Assembly: GCA_003254925.1 (NCBI GenBank)
Contig: QANZ01005755.1
Location: 190,236-254,235, forward strand
DNA length: 64,000 nt
Direction of reading: 5' to 3'
Source of the DNA: Chamaecrista fasciculata
Lineage: Eukaryota > Streptophyta > Magnoliopsida > Fabales > Fabaceae
A program made the position numbers and the translations under genes. The notes under the pieces were generated by a model. The model was not told the DNA's origin. It did not search any database and worked only from the letters and a program-made list of their open reading frames with translations. Shown in pieces: positions 48,022 to 60,927 of the stretch. Within the stretch, counting starts at the first letter, position 1. Every line of letters starts with the position of its first letter.

Positions 48022-51000
48022 CTAACTGCAACCACCACCATTCATCTGTTGCACAGCAGCACTATTTAGAAGCTTCATTCCCTCCTCACTCATCTGTTGA
48101 ACTTCCAAAGGAGATAGAATTCTGATACAGCGTACACATCCCACGAATTCCCTGTACAAATTTTGAACCATAATATTATAAAGAAATGGACTTATATATA
48201 TATATATATATAGATAGATAGATAAATATATACATTAAAATTAATAATTAAGTGTCTGTCATACAAATTGACCCACTATATATATACACACCCACACAAA
48301 CAATGGGCCTTATTTCATGTGCAAATCATATCTAGTGTTATGGTTCTCAAATTGAGAGCAAATGGTTTCTTTTATGATAATCCAATTATCAAGGAAGAGG
48401 GAAACTAATTTACTCAGAAAAACGATAGCTTATCAATTTGATCGACAACTGTAAAATTTGAAGACTTCGATTACTAAAAGGAATTCAAGTACATTTCCGC
48501 ATCTGATTATATTCTTTCTTGATAATTTAAGATGATTGATCTTGGTTTCAGTTTTGTGTATTTCATCTAGGTTTTTCTCCCTACAAATATAATATTTTCA
48601 TCACCCAAAAAATCTAAATCCTTAAATGCTTTAGAAGAATTCAGAGAAACTTACTCCCAAGGATCATCCCCAACAAGTAGAACGTCTTTCTCATAATCTA
48701 CATAAACCAGTTTCCATCCTGAACCTCTAGAATCATTCAGCAAACCCTCAAGTCCAAACATGCATTCAATTGCAGATATCAGTTCCTCATAGTTCTTAAA
48801 AGTAGTTACATCAATGGATCTTCCTACTGATCCTGCTTTTTGAACCTGTTAGCACAAAACAACAAAACCATGTATATATCTGATCATAGAGATGAAATGA
48901 CAATCAAACTTTACAAGGATTATAAACTAAAGAAAAATTATATTTTAATCATTGGTAGATACAGCCTCTTTCAATGTTACACTTATACCCAATTTTTTTT
49001 CAATGTTAATGACTAAATTAGTATAATATCACTTTCATACTCAAATTTCTAAGTAAAAAATTCTTAAGTTAATAATCTCTTGATTGAACTATGAAATTAT
49101 AAAAAAAATTTAGGTGTAAGGATGACAATACAAAGGATGTTATCTTTTGAGAGACTAATTTGACGATGTTGATCTTTAAAGGATTAGATTGCAAGTCACC
49201 CTTTTTGTTGATACTCGACAGCTAAAATATAGTTTTCTCTTTGAACTACAAACCTTGGTGTAAGTTCGCATGGGTGCAGCAACCTGCTGCCATGAGTTAT
49301 TCTGCAGAAAGCTGCTGTCATCAAAATCAATATGGCTGGAACATGTACCACCAGAGTTGTCAGTGATATCTTGCATAGGAAAAACATGCGAATCGGCCAG
49401 ACTAGCTGATGTTATCTGAGATTGAACATCCTGGCTTGAACTTAAGTGTCCTACCATGCAATCTGATGGGTTCTGAAAATCCCCATCCTTCAAAGTGCAA
49501 AACTCATCCAAAATAGTACTTGAAGTAGAAGGATCAACCATAGTACTCACACTATTGCTAACATCAACATTGACATTACTATAAACCCCACTTTGATTAT
49601 TGCTCTCAGTTGATAAATCCCTCAAATTGTTTGAACTTGGCATACAATTAAAGCTGTGTAGCCCTTGTTGAGAGATAGGTGTAATAAGCTGGTCTGCCTG
49701 AGGTAACAACTTCAAATTTTTTAGATAATGATCCCACATTTCTTGGCTCATTGGTGGTAGAGGAGGATTAGCTGCCTGAGGGAGAAGTGCAGATTGTTCA
49801 TGGAAAGCCGATAAAGGTCCTGTTGATCTGCTTATTCCTGTAAAAGGTTGACATGACGACGAATACAACATCCATTCATCAACATCTGCCTGAGGAAGTA
49901 GGCCATTTAAGATAGTATAATCAGAATGAGTAGCATCAAGCAGTTGAGAATGTGATATTTGTGATTCTAACTGAGGCTGCATGGGCCATGATGGACTCTG
50001 GTTTTGATTAGGGAATGTCATCTGGCTCGCCTTTTCCATGTTGCATCCTTCTATGGAAGGTAAGTCAACATCGTGATCAGTTAAAGCTACGGATTCTAAT
50101 TTTGTCTTACCAGAAGTTGCCCCAGATGATTGAGCATCATCAACTTTGGTCAGAGGATGTATTTTTCCAGTTTGATCACTATTCAACAAGGGATGCAAAT
50201 TTAAGGCATTGCATTGGTCAGGAAATGATTGAGAGTGATCTAGATTTTTTGGTGAACACACGAGACGATCTTTTTGGTTATTATCCGTCGCGAGGGTGCT
50301 CTTCACCTCTTGAAAGGAATCAGTCTTGGCAGAAGATTCTTGCGGCATATGCGATGAAAATGCTCCAGGATTGTTTACAAGTTGAGGCTTAAAAAGAAAC
50401 TTCATCACATGTTCCAAATACATATTTGATACAGGATTTGAGAGCTCCCCATTTCCATTCTCAGGAACTTGGATAAAAGGCCGTCTTAACAAATTCCCCC
50501 ACTCATTTTCTGTACCTATGTACAATATTAGTCATCAAATAAAAGACTAGGCCAGAATTGAAAGAAAGAGTAAAGAAACTTACCCGAAGGCCCCATTTGC
50601 ATTGGTCGCTTCAGACTTGAAGTCAAAGAAGGAAAGATAAAAAGACTTTCAGGAGTCTCGATTTCCCATGAACTAACTCTATTTTGCTTATCACCACAAC
50701 CTGGTTCATCCCACTCCACCTGTTTACAGCGAAAATATACATGTTTCAGTAGACAGTACTATGTCCAAGGAGAGGCTTATAAACGAGTTAACAAGCTGCT
50801 TAATGCACCTGAATATTTCTCCACTTAGAACCAGGCCACCTCAAAGGATCTAAGTCGCTGATACCGACTATGGTGCCCATATATCTGAAAGAAGAATGAG
50901 TAATTTCAACATCTTTCTGCATGTTAAGGTTCTTAAACATAAAATACCACAGAGCTTTGGTTGTCAGTTAATGAATTACCTGCGCTTACCCGATTCCTCG

Positions 51001-52906
51001 GTCTCAAACATCATACCAAATCTCATGCCCACTGAGAGTTGGGTACCATATACAGCTTTTCTGTATTTAGCCAGTGGAATTACAAATTCTGAAGGGCATG
51101 CCCTACAAATAAGGAGAAGAGACACTTCACTCAAGAAAACCCCCCAGAACACAGACCTGATCATATATATATCTGAAGATAGGCTAGGTAGAGTGTGAAA
51201 TACTAAATATAAATAAACCTTGGGTTGTAGAAAATAGTGAATGGACTTTGATTAGCAGCAGCATGAGCTGCAGCAGCAAGCACGCCGATATGCATGCTAT
51301 CAGCAGAAAGCACAGAGGATGGCAATGTTGTCTGTTGCCGATTAGCTCGCCTAACACCAACAAGCAATTGCGATTTCTCGTCCCTGTGAACAGTGTCGTA
51401 AAAAATATGAACTAATTTTGTTGTTCTCAAAATTTCACCTTTATAATTTTGAAGCCTTAGCTCGGTACAAATACCATGCCACCAGTTTACAGAAAAGAAA
51501 CTAAATATTGAATTTTGCAGCATAAACCATCCATCTTTTTACTAAGTACCTGATAAAAAGGACAGCATCACCTGCTTTAAGCCTCTTTGAGCCTACAAAC
51601 AAACTCCATCCTGTTGTGAGAAGATGTCTCTTCGGCTGACCTACATAAAAAATTTCAAAACTTCATGATTACATCCTTCTAAGGCAATGGAGGGTTGAGC
51701 ATCAAATCTCAAAAGCATGCTCACCGCGGTATATATGCCGGAATGTCCAGGTATTATCATGCAAGTCCCGGACAACAAGCTCCTGTGTTGGAGGTTGAAT
51801 GGTGTAATCCTGAAATATGCATCACAATGCTTGCTATTACTTTTTACCATGTTGTCTTAATTCTTAAACTACGGTGATAGGATTTTAAACCGGCAAAATA
51901 CATACCAGAGGAGGAAAGAGCTTCTCTGCAGCCCTTCGAGGGACCGAAAAGCCACCATGGGTGCTTGTGTCACTAGCTGTCAAGGTTTTGCAGAAGAATT
52001 CACTTGGATGTTTACTTGGTTTTAGCCCGAAATCAGATATAGGAAAGACATCTTTTTCCTGACACATGGGAGAATTTCAAACTAATCAACATTAATAACA
52101 AGAATTCCAGATCTGAGACAAAAGACATTGGTAGTAAGCAAGCAAGCTTACAGAGTTCAACGGTTGGAGACTCATTTGAGCATAGATTTCGTCTGTATCT
52201 TTGTCTGCCTATTGTAAGATACAATAAAAGGATTCACTCTTAATAATGTCATAACAAAAAATGTGAAAGGCAATGAATCATCCCAGAGGCAGAGCACTCA
52301 CATGAAGTGCAACGTTTTGAACTTGACAAAGAAGCTGAGATTGGAGATTTGGATAGTTTGGTATCTGTGAGGTTGCTGTTCTTCTTGTGGATGCTGCCAC
52401 CTGTTTAGATTTAAAACAATCACAATAATTTGACCAATCAGAGAAATTTCAGCACAGAAACATTCTCACATTGTGGCTTCTTCTGTAAGTGCCTTATTTA
52501 CTGCTCAAAAATGGATCCTGAACTATATGTGCGTGTGTGTGTTCACATTTCTCTCCAGAATTTGGGATTTCACCTGTTCGCTATGGCCTTGAGGGAAGTA
52601 ATACACTAGACTCCCCACCTGAGGCAAGGTCACTAGAGGGCCAGCACAAGCATGCCATAGCTCAGAATTTATAGTTTTTCGAGACCCTGAAATTTGCATA
52701 ATGATATGCAAACTTAATACAAAACCATATATATATACACACATATAGGGAAAGTGAAAGAGAATTATGGGTTGGAAAGGGAGGTCAGGAAACAAACCAG
52801 ATTGATGATCTTGCATTTCTTTGAACATCTTCATCTCGGAGACTAGAGATTGAGCCCCAACAACAAGTCCTCCTCCACTTTTAATCTTTTCTTCCACGAA
52901 AGCCAT
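48022..52906 (-). CDS. ARF5: Auxin response factor 5 / MONOPTEROS
   Basis: Activating auxin response factor for embryo axis, root and vascular patterning. Fourteen minus-strand exons: 52906-52798, 52686-52574, 52400-52302, 52208-52152, 52058-51906, 51809-51725, 51640-51550, 51383-51219, 51102-50980, 50884-50809, 50719-50584, 50515-49254, 48845-48655 and 48151-48022. They join in phase to 929 residues (Arabidopsis ARF5: about 902). The dimerisation/B3 region includes [20 protein letters not shown] and, from about 147, [33 protein letters not shown] and [20 protein letters not shown]. The ARF domain has [20 protein letters not shown] and [20 protein letters not shown]. The middle region (354-823, mostly one exon) is rich in Ser, Gln and Leu, as in activators. 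The C-terminal PB1 domain (824 onward) keeps the basic face ([13 protein letters not shown]) and acidic face ([17 protein letters not shown]) needed to bind Aux/IAA proteins. [18 protein letters not shown] and [11 protein letters not shown] are ARF5-specific. Short upstream ORFs lie before the ATG. Confidence 0.97.
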
Positions 52907-52934
52907 CCTATGAAGCGATCACTCTCCCCCACCT

Positions 52935-53213
52935 TCAACAGGAATCCATGCTTCTAGCTCTCTAAGTCTTGGGATTCAAGAGAGCTAGATTGTGATTCTG
53001 ATTCGCCATTAGGTAACAAGCTAGTGAAAAGGAGGAAAAAGGGAGAGAAATAAATTAAAGAATGAATCACATTACATTGGTTGTTGGAGGGAAACAAAAG
53101 AAGGGAAGTAGGAAAAGCCAAAAAGCAGAACAGAAAAATGAAGAATGAAGAAGGAAAAAACGGAACAAAACCTGCAATGACAAAGTCTGAAAAAATCCAA
53201 AGCCAAAACCCAT
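52935..53213 (-). promoter_or_regulatory. Cluster of short upstream ORFs before ARF5
   Basis: Minus-strand ATGs in the likely leader open a 48-codon ORF (53213-53067, starting MGFGFGFFQTLSLQ), a start-stop ATG TAA (53077-53072), a 15-codon ORF (53009-52962, MANQNHNLALLNPKT) and a 4-codon ORF (52949-52935, MDSC). All end before the main ATG at 52906. Arabidopsis ETTIN and MONOPTEROS leaders are known to carry uORFs that limit translation and need reinitiation. Whether the leader reaches 53213 unspliced cannot be told from sequence. Confidence 0.55.
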
Positions 53214-56200
53214 GGGCTTGTTGCTTGCATCAAAGCACGCGTATCGAAGCACGAGTGGGAAGTATTATTGAGTTGAGTTAGTACTTGTTTTTTTCCTATC
53301 TACAAAAGAAACTGACCTTTCCATGAAACCACTCATCCATCCATCCTTCTTTCTTGTCAAGCAAAAAAAAAAGCACCATTATCAAGAATAAGGCCTTCTT
53401 CTCATGAGTCATGAATCATCTTCTTTCTCTCTCTTTCTCTCTCTTGTTGCATCAAACAGGAAAGAGTGTGTTTGTGTATGTGCATGCTCCTATCCTGCCC
53501 TACACACTTTCTGTACACCCCCGATTCCCTTGCAGCTTTAAACTGTGACCAAAGAATTTAAAACCCAAATAATAATAAATGGTGTCTGGAGAAATGAAAA
53601 GGGAAAAGCCAGAGCTAGCCTATATCAACACGAAAACAGTTTTTAGTAGAGAGAGAGAGAAACAAGCATAGTACAGAAAATTATACTAAGAGTATAGAGA
53701 TGCCTTCTTTCTTTTATTATTGAGGTTAAAATCTCATTTTGGTCCTTAAATAATACAATACATTATATTTTGATAAGTGAGTTAAAAGAAAGAAAAAAAC
53801 AAATCTTCAATTATAAGTTTATCACTCATCTCATTGTTCAAGTGAAAGATAAGATCGAAAACTATATGAAATCATGTTTAAAAACAGAAATAGAACAAAA
53901 AAAAGTTGAGGACTAAAATGAAATTTTCCTTATAATTTTCGGAGCAAAATAAATTTTTGACCTGTTATCATTGTTATTTTATTATTGTGTTTGAAAAAGA
54001 AGAAGAGGAAAGGGAAAAACTTGGGTATGCGATGTCCCTGAAATGTCACGTGGATTACGAGGATTGAGTCACATTTGGTTGGTTAGTTTTTTCATACTTG
54101 TATTCTTCATAACTTGATCTCTCTGGTTGGGTTTGTATCTTCTTTTAGTTTTTGCTGCTACTTTGTAATTTTCACCTAATCTCATTAACATTACATCACG
54201 CTCTAAACCCATTTATTTTTCCTTCCTTCCTTAACATTTTAACATTTACACGACTTGTGAAGTGTCATACATGATGATTTTTCTTTACGTGACAAGAACT
54301 AGTTTACCAATTTAGTTTACTACTACATTTATGTAAAGTTTTTTTGTACTCTTGTTATAAAGTTTATTAATAAAAATAAAATAAATATTAAGAAAATTGC
54401 ATAATAGATTATGATGAACATAAAGCTAAATTATAAGAAACTTTATATATATAAATATATATAAATTTTTTAAATGTTCTGACTTTGACATATAAATATT
54501 TGAACTTCATTGATTATTCACCAAATCCCTTGATATCTGTCAATCAAAAAATCTAACTAATTTGCCTAGTTTAAAATTATTTTGTCAATCAGACTATAAA
54601 TTGGTAATAGTTGAAATAATGATGTTCACTTAAAATGGGACAAAATAATTTATGACAGTACATAATTTTTTTTTTACAAATATATTTTATTAGAGATCAT
54701 CATATTTAAGATATTCTCAAACATATAGACATGTCTTTTAACATGAACTTAAAATTAATTTATCATATGGTGAAAAACTATATAATTTTTTTATTAGACT
54801 TAACTCTTTAGTTGACCGGATATAATTAGTTAAAGTTTTTCACTATGACATACATAATGATGTTTTGCACAATAAGTTAAAATTTAAAAAACATTAGTTT
54901 TGGTTTATCAAGACAAATAAATAGGTAGTGATTATGGCAGGTAATGAAAATAAGGGTGCGTGTTGTGATGAAAAATTGGTGTTTTGAATAAAGAAAATGG
55001 AAATATGAAAAAGTTTATTTATGTTTATGGAAAAAATGAAAAAGTATTGGTTTCGCATTGGCTGGCTATTCTAAGCTTTTTGTTTGCCTCTGATGTTTGA
55101 CCGTTCCTCACGCGTGCGGTTCACGACAAACCAATTGGGTAAAGCCCCTCAAAATAGACTGACACGTGCCCCTTGCAATCTCTGTTTTTTCACACCGCCG
55201 TTTTCCCCTCAACTATATAATTTTTTTTTGGTAATTAAAAATTTAACTAAGGAAATGGTGGCCCAGATATTTTGGGCTGAATAAACACTTATAGAGAAAC
55301 TTATAGATAATCTACTAAATGACCAATAATAAAAAATTTCGATTTATTAAAATTCATAAAATTTTAATAAAATATTATTAAGTGAAAATAAATATAAAAA
55401 AAAGTAGGGTATCAATACAATAATATAAGGTCAAATATATTATTTTAAATAAATGAAATGAAATAACATATTAAATGGGGTAATTTAATGAGAAAATAAT
55501 AACTTTTACAGATAACTTAATTATTTTGTAAAAAATTTTAAGTATATTTAAAAGAATAATTATCACAAAAAAAAATCTTCTTAAAATTTCATCCAAACAT
55601 AATATTAATAAATTATATTTAAAATTTTAAAATTATACGTTTCGTAATTAGTTAATATCAAAAGGTAAGTTAGTAAAATTGATTTTGTTTATTATAACAA
55701 ATTATATAAGAATATCGGAGACTTTTACTTTAATATTTTTTATGTAAAATAATTAAAGTAAGATAGCTATTTTACTTTTACTCAAATTTCAATCTCATAA
55801 TTGTGGAATATACTTTTTAAACAAGACCTTTTGTTAAAGGAGATAAAACACCAAATTGGATCATTATTGTTTATTTGATGAATGGAGTAGAAGTCAAATA
55901 TACAAAGTGAGACGTAGAAAGTATATGGATGACAAAGTAGCTTTTTACAGTGGTTTATGAAAAAGACTTATTACTTACTAATAACCCTATTTTTTAATTA
56001 ATAGCTATAAATGAGTGGCTTGTGCATGAAGAATTACGTTGATTATCTTGTAAATCACTTTGCTCAATATTAAGAGCATTAATCCCTACGGCAATCTAAA
56101 GTCTAAACTCTAAACCACCATCACCACTTCACACCCTTTAATTATCTATCATAATCCATTAATTATCCTCTTCAATCTTCATCATTCATATCTCTTATAG

Positions 56201-56235
56201 ACAGAGTCAAGATTTTAAGTTGACGGGGGCCGTAA
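53214..56235. other. ARF5 promoter side and AT-rich spacer
   Basis: The leader and promoter of ARF5 lie at the left, with CT-rich runs at 53423-53445. A 'cattttggtcctta' / 'gaggactaaaatgaaat' foldback lies at about 53735-53945. From 54300 the DNA is very AT-rich with no gene. A less AT-rich patch at 55085-55205 encodes nothing recognisable. Confidence 0.5.
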
Positions 56236-56239
56236 TATT

Positions 56240-56625
56240 TTTTTGTCAAAATTTCATTTTAATCTTTAATGTTTATCTAAAGTTTTATTTTGGTCCTTAC
56301 TATTTGTTTGTTTCGTTTTGATTTTTAATGTTTCTTAAAAGTTTTATAATTGATCCCTAACTGTTGAATATGACCATATCTCTCTCGTTTTAAACTTGAA
56401 CGTAATGAAATCAGAGCTACGTGTTAAATTTAATGAGTTTTTTTTTCTTTATCCAGTTGGAGTAATCAGTAAACGAGAGAGATATGATCACAATCAATAG
56501 TTAATAATGATCAATTATAAAACTTTTAAAAAACATTAAAGACCAAAACAAAATCAAAAAAATATTAGGGACCAAAATGGAACTTTAGGTAAATATTAGG
56601 GACCAAAATAGGATTTTGACCTATT
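56240..56625. repeat. Foldback of the 'ttttggtcct' type
   Basis: The left arm (56245-56400: 'gtcaaaatttcattttaat', 'agttttattttggtcctta', 'gttttataattgatccct') is complemented by the right arm (56470-56620: 'gatcaattataaaactttta', 'agggaccaaaatggaacttt', 'aggattttgacc'). Centre near 56430. Non-coding. Confidence 0.7.
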
Positions 56626-57017
56626 TTTATCTCTATATAATATCAATATTATAAGATAAAATGGATAAGTTGAAAAAAAAATATAAAACATATAAAATAA
56701 TGGAAGAAGACAATGAGATTAAAGAGATAATAGTATTTAAATTGATTAAAATATTAAATAATGAAAACTGAAAAGTGATGAGATATAGAGTTATGGAGAA
56801 ATAATAAAATTGAAAATTGTTAAATTGAATCTTACTTCGTGAGATCAAGTTGAATATGAAACTAAGAATACATGTATATATATTAACAAATATTTATTTT
56901 AATTAGGGGGGCCAACTTCCTTTGTCTTTATAAAATTTCTAAAATATATAAGGACTTATTTGACATTATTGCCAATTTAGGGGTGAGGCCCAACTTCCTT
57001 CATCTTTATAAAATTTA

Positions 57018-57447
57018 TAAAATTACACTTTGGTACCCTGTGGTTTGACCCTATTTCACTTTGGTACCCTGTGGTTTGAAACTTGACACTTTGGTACCCT
57101 GTGGTATTCTCCTTTAATACTTTGGTACCCTTTGGATTTATTTTGTAATTTTAACCATAATAAATTTTGCAAAAATTACATATTGACCCCTAAAATTTTT
57201 AAAAGTTTTCATTTTAGTCCCTAGATAATATGTATCTAGGGACCTATTTGTAATTTTTTAAAAACTTTTTGGGGTCAATATGTAATTTTTGCAAAATTTA
57301 TCATGGTTAAAATTACAAAATAACTCCAAAGGGTACCAAAGTGTTAATGGAGAATATTACAGGTACCAAAGTGTCAAGTTTCAAACCACAGGGTACCAAA
57401 ATGAAATAGGGTCAAACCACAGGGTACCAAAGTGTAATTTACCCAAG
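57018..57447. repeat. KpnI-motif foldback, full copy
   Basis: Left arm motifs: 'ttacactttggtaccctgtg', 'gtttgaccctatttcacttt', 'gtggtattctcc' and 'attttgtaattttaaccata'. The right arm is their complement, ending 'accaaagtgtaatttaccca'. It closely matches 59034-59467. The string 'ttatttgacattatt' occurs on both sides (about 56948 and 57450) and may be duplicated flank. Confidence 0.85.
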
Positions 57448-58248
57448 AATTTATTTGACATTATTATCTGTTTGGGGGCATAGCCCCCACTGTCCCTCCC
57501 CTAACTACGCCCTGCTTATAGGAATTTCGATCGAAGATAAATTTCTTACAAAGTAGTGAGCTTTTTTTTACGTATTTTTGTTGAGATAAATATTCACATT
57601 TAATTAATATATAATATTATAATATCATCTAAAATAAAACTGTCTCGAGTTAAAAAATATTTATAAATAAAACACAAAAAAAAAACTCCATCTCTTATAA
57701 TTTATTCGGTGTCTTTAGGCTAAGTTCAACTCTTTCCCTATAATCTAAATAAGAAAAGAAAAAGTTGAACATTTGTCCAATCAGATGATATCAGGATATT
57801 TTTCTTTTAAAAGCACCCTAAACTAGAGGTATCATATACTAACTTATCATCTAAACTATTCGTATTTTAAGTCATGCACCTACTCATTCTATATATATAA
57901 GTAGCATCCCAGCAATATTCTCTACCGTATTTGCTCAATTTAGAAGCTTAATATGGAGATCCTTATTTTGGTACTTTTGTTTATGTGCAAGAGAATGGTC
58001 TACATACCACTTTCCCCTAATTCGATGCATCATGTTCTAAATTTGTTCTTCATTATTTACCGTGATTCCTTTCTACACTCTTAAACACCCTCATAAATCA
58101 TAATTATATCCATGCATATGTGGATTTATAACTATAAATATATAGCGCGTAGGAAATTTAAGATCATTATTTTATATTTAAATAAGCATATTGTGTGTGC
58201 ATATATATAGTGTTTCAAATTTGAATAGTTTATACAAGACTACAAGAG
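57448..58248. other. AT-rich spacer, no gene
   Basis: No coding sequence or RNA gene recognised. Confidence 0.5.
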
Positions 58249-58965
58249 AATCTTTGGTACACGGATTATTTTTTCATTCTCAGGAATATGATTCCCATGA
58301 ATATAAAAATATCTGTTTGGATGAGTTAAAACAGTCATGAGATTATTTTGCAATATTCCTAAGAATATTACAATTTTGTGTTTGGTTAAACTTTGATAAT
58401 CCTGGGAATATTTGATATTTTTCCAAATATGTCATTAACTTTTTATTCTCAAATAATAACTTATCAAATGGAAAAATTCTTCAAAACAATTAATAAGAAT
58501 ACTTTGAAAAAATGTTTTTTGTTTTTACAACATTGATGATTTATCAAGGAAATACGATTTCAAAACATATTTTCATAATTCTTAAAATTAAAAAATAATT
58601 AAAAAGCCATCGCTCAAAATATAACTATAATTGTCAAAATAAAATTTAATTAGTTAGGTAATTTGACATAGAGAATAAAATTAGATGAGAAATGGAAAGA
58701 GTTTGTAGAACAAAATTTAATTAGCTAAGTTTAATTAGGGTAAATTAGTCATTTTAGGTGGACCAAAATAATCCCATCCCATGGGATTAGACTAATCCCA
58801 CCCCTTAGGATGAGATTAAAAAATAAATATTTTAGGAAATTATGCTACTCCTGGGAATACAATATTCTCGGGACTATTTTTTTAATCCACGTACCAAACT
58901 CAAGATTAGTCTATGCCGGAGCTCCTAATTTCGGGACTATTTTTTCAATCTGTGTACCAAACGTC
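58249..58965. mobile_element. TIR element with a duplicated right end
   Basis: The left terminus 'tttggtacacggattatttt' (58253 onward) is complemented by 'taatccacgtaccaaac' (about 58893-58909) and again by 'caatctgtgtaccaaac' (about 58947-58963). Both right ends carry 'gggactattttttt'. Subterminal 'gggaatat' and 'attcccatg' motifs also pair. About 650-710 bp with no ORF. I cannot identify the superfamily without a clear target duplication. Confidence 0.55.
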
Positions 58966-59033
58966 TCATAAGAGTGTAGCTATACATGTATAAAAATAAG
59001 TTTTTTGTATAAACTTAATGTTAATAAAAAAAT

Positions 59034-59467
59034 TAGGGTAAATTATGCTTTGGTACCCTGTGGTTTGACCCTATTTCACTTTGGTACCCTGTGGTTTGAA
59101 ACTTGACACTTTGGTACCCTGTGGTATTCTCCATTAACACTTTGGTACCCTTTGGAGCTATTTTGTAATTTTAACCATAATAAATTTTACAAAATTACAT
59201 ATTGACCCCAAAAAAATTTTAAATTTTTCATTTTAGTCCCTATATAATATGTATCCAGGGACCTATTTGTAATTTTTTGAAAATTTTTTGGGGTCAATAT
59301 GTAATTTTTTCCAAATTTGTTATGGTTAAAATTACAAAATAGCTCCAAAGGGTACCAAAGTGTTAATGGAGAATACCACAGGGTACCAAAGTGTCAAGTT
59401 TCAAACCACAGGGTACCAAAGTGAAATAGGGTCAAACCACAGGGTACCAAAGTGTAATTTATCCAAA
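59034..59467. repeat. KpnI-motif foldback, full copy
   Basis: It matches 57018-57447 in the order and spacing of the GGTACC-centred motifs on both arms. The tight pairing of the arms suggests fairly recent activity or gene conversion between them. Confidence 0.85.
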
Positions 59468-60787
59468 AAATTATTTATTAATCCTTGAATTTATTCTAAA
59501 ATTATGATTTAACCCCTAAATGTTAAAAATGTGAATTTTGTGTCTATAATTTTTTTTTTCCGAATACCAATGATTTAACACTAAGGATACTATTTCATGA
59601 ACTAAATAGTACAAATTTGAAAAAATAAATTAGGAATTAAAAAATTAATATAACATTCAGGGACTAAATAATAACTGTGAGATGAATTTAGGGATCAAAA
59701 AATCTATTTTCTAGTGAGAAAAAAAAGAAAAAAAAAATTTAAAAATACTGAGTGAAGTGGAAAATTAGTACAATCATATGGGAATAGGTGATGATAGTTT
59801 CAACTTTCAGCTAGTTGCAGAAATAATCAATAGTTACTTTAATATTTAAAAAGAGAAAGGAAGGGTGTTAAGTCAAAATGGTGATAAGTATTGGTGGGTC
59901 CTTGTAAATTGAGTGTTGGAGAAAACAAATAAGCATGCGCAATCGTGGAGAAATATATAACTTAACTACGTGAGTCCCGATCAGCAAAGCGCATGCATCT
60001 ATGTAACATTGTAAGTATTTGCACATTCATCCAACGCTCCTCCTTCTCTCATATCATATTAATGAATTTCTGTTCCTCATCTTTTGCACATTCTTCTATG
60101 GTTTTTGGAAATCCACTCACCACCTTCCATTCTCCACTTATTGCACCGTTCAAAGCACGTCTCATTTTGTTTTCTCAAACAAAAAAAGATATATAATATC
60201 CAAATTTTAAGAATCTAGTGATGACTAATCATATCAATATATAGTTAATTAAACATGCATTAAGGTGCATTATTTTAAGAGCTACGAGTGAAATTTATAG
60301 TTTTACTTTGATATGTGACAAAAATATTATATATAACTAATTATATTACAGAAAGAATTTCTAGAAAAATAAGGTAAATAACACTTATAATTAAAGAAAT
60401 ATTGTAGCAAAAATATAAATTTGTACTTAAGTGTGTTTTTTTATGTTGTTCTTTTTAAAATTGAGAAGTTGATTTCTCAACAACAACAACCAATACGGAT
60501 AACAGCGTATTAAATATTAAATGACAAATTTGAAACACTGACTATTTATTTAAGAATAAAGTTTTAGCAAATTTGATGCTGTTAAAAGGAAGTGTAGAAG
60601 GTGGGATATACATTTATGATATTGTGTGTGTATATATATATATATTTATAAGTAAAAAATTAATTAAAGAAAACGTAGAGGAAGTGTAGAAGGTGGGATA
60701 TGCATTAAGGATATAATTTTATGGTTAATAGTATAAGTAAGAAATTAATTATAGAAAACGTACAGGAATTGTATATATATATATATA
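59468..60787. other. Repeat-rich spacer, no gene
   Basis: A 'ttaatccttgaattta..gggactaaataataa' repeat run occupies 59470-59710. A duplicated segment follows: 'gaagtgtagaaggtgggata' at about 60589 and again at about 60679, each followed by 'taagaaattaatta.agaaaac' type sequence. No coding ORF. Confidence 0.5.
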
Positions 60788-60927
60788 CTAGGGGCTTTGC
60801 GTGTCCTAACGGGCACGCAAATATGTATGTAAAATAAATAAAGGACTAAATTGTTAACTTAGTAAAGAAAAAGAGACCAAATAGTAAATTTTCTCTTATT
60901 TTTAATTTCATAGACTATGGTATATGA
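60788..60927 (-). mobile_element. Second mini-Helitron copy
   Basis: About 130 bp from CTAG (60791-60788, minus strand) matches the Helitron at 15509-15661 almost base for base. That includes the 3' hairpin TTTGCGTG/CACGCAAA and 'ttagtaaagaaa.agaga'. It is preceded by host A (60787). Similarity stops near 60917. A GA|T at 60926-60928 could be its 5' end, which would make it 140 bp, but the right boundary is uncertain. Confidence 0.65.

Noticed and set aside
53067..53252. 61-codon reading frame upstream of ARF5 as a separate gene
   Set aside because: Its first residue is a GTG. Only the part from ATG 53213 is plausible, and then as a uORF of ARF5.
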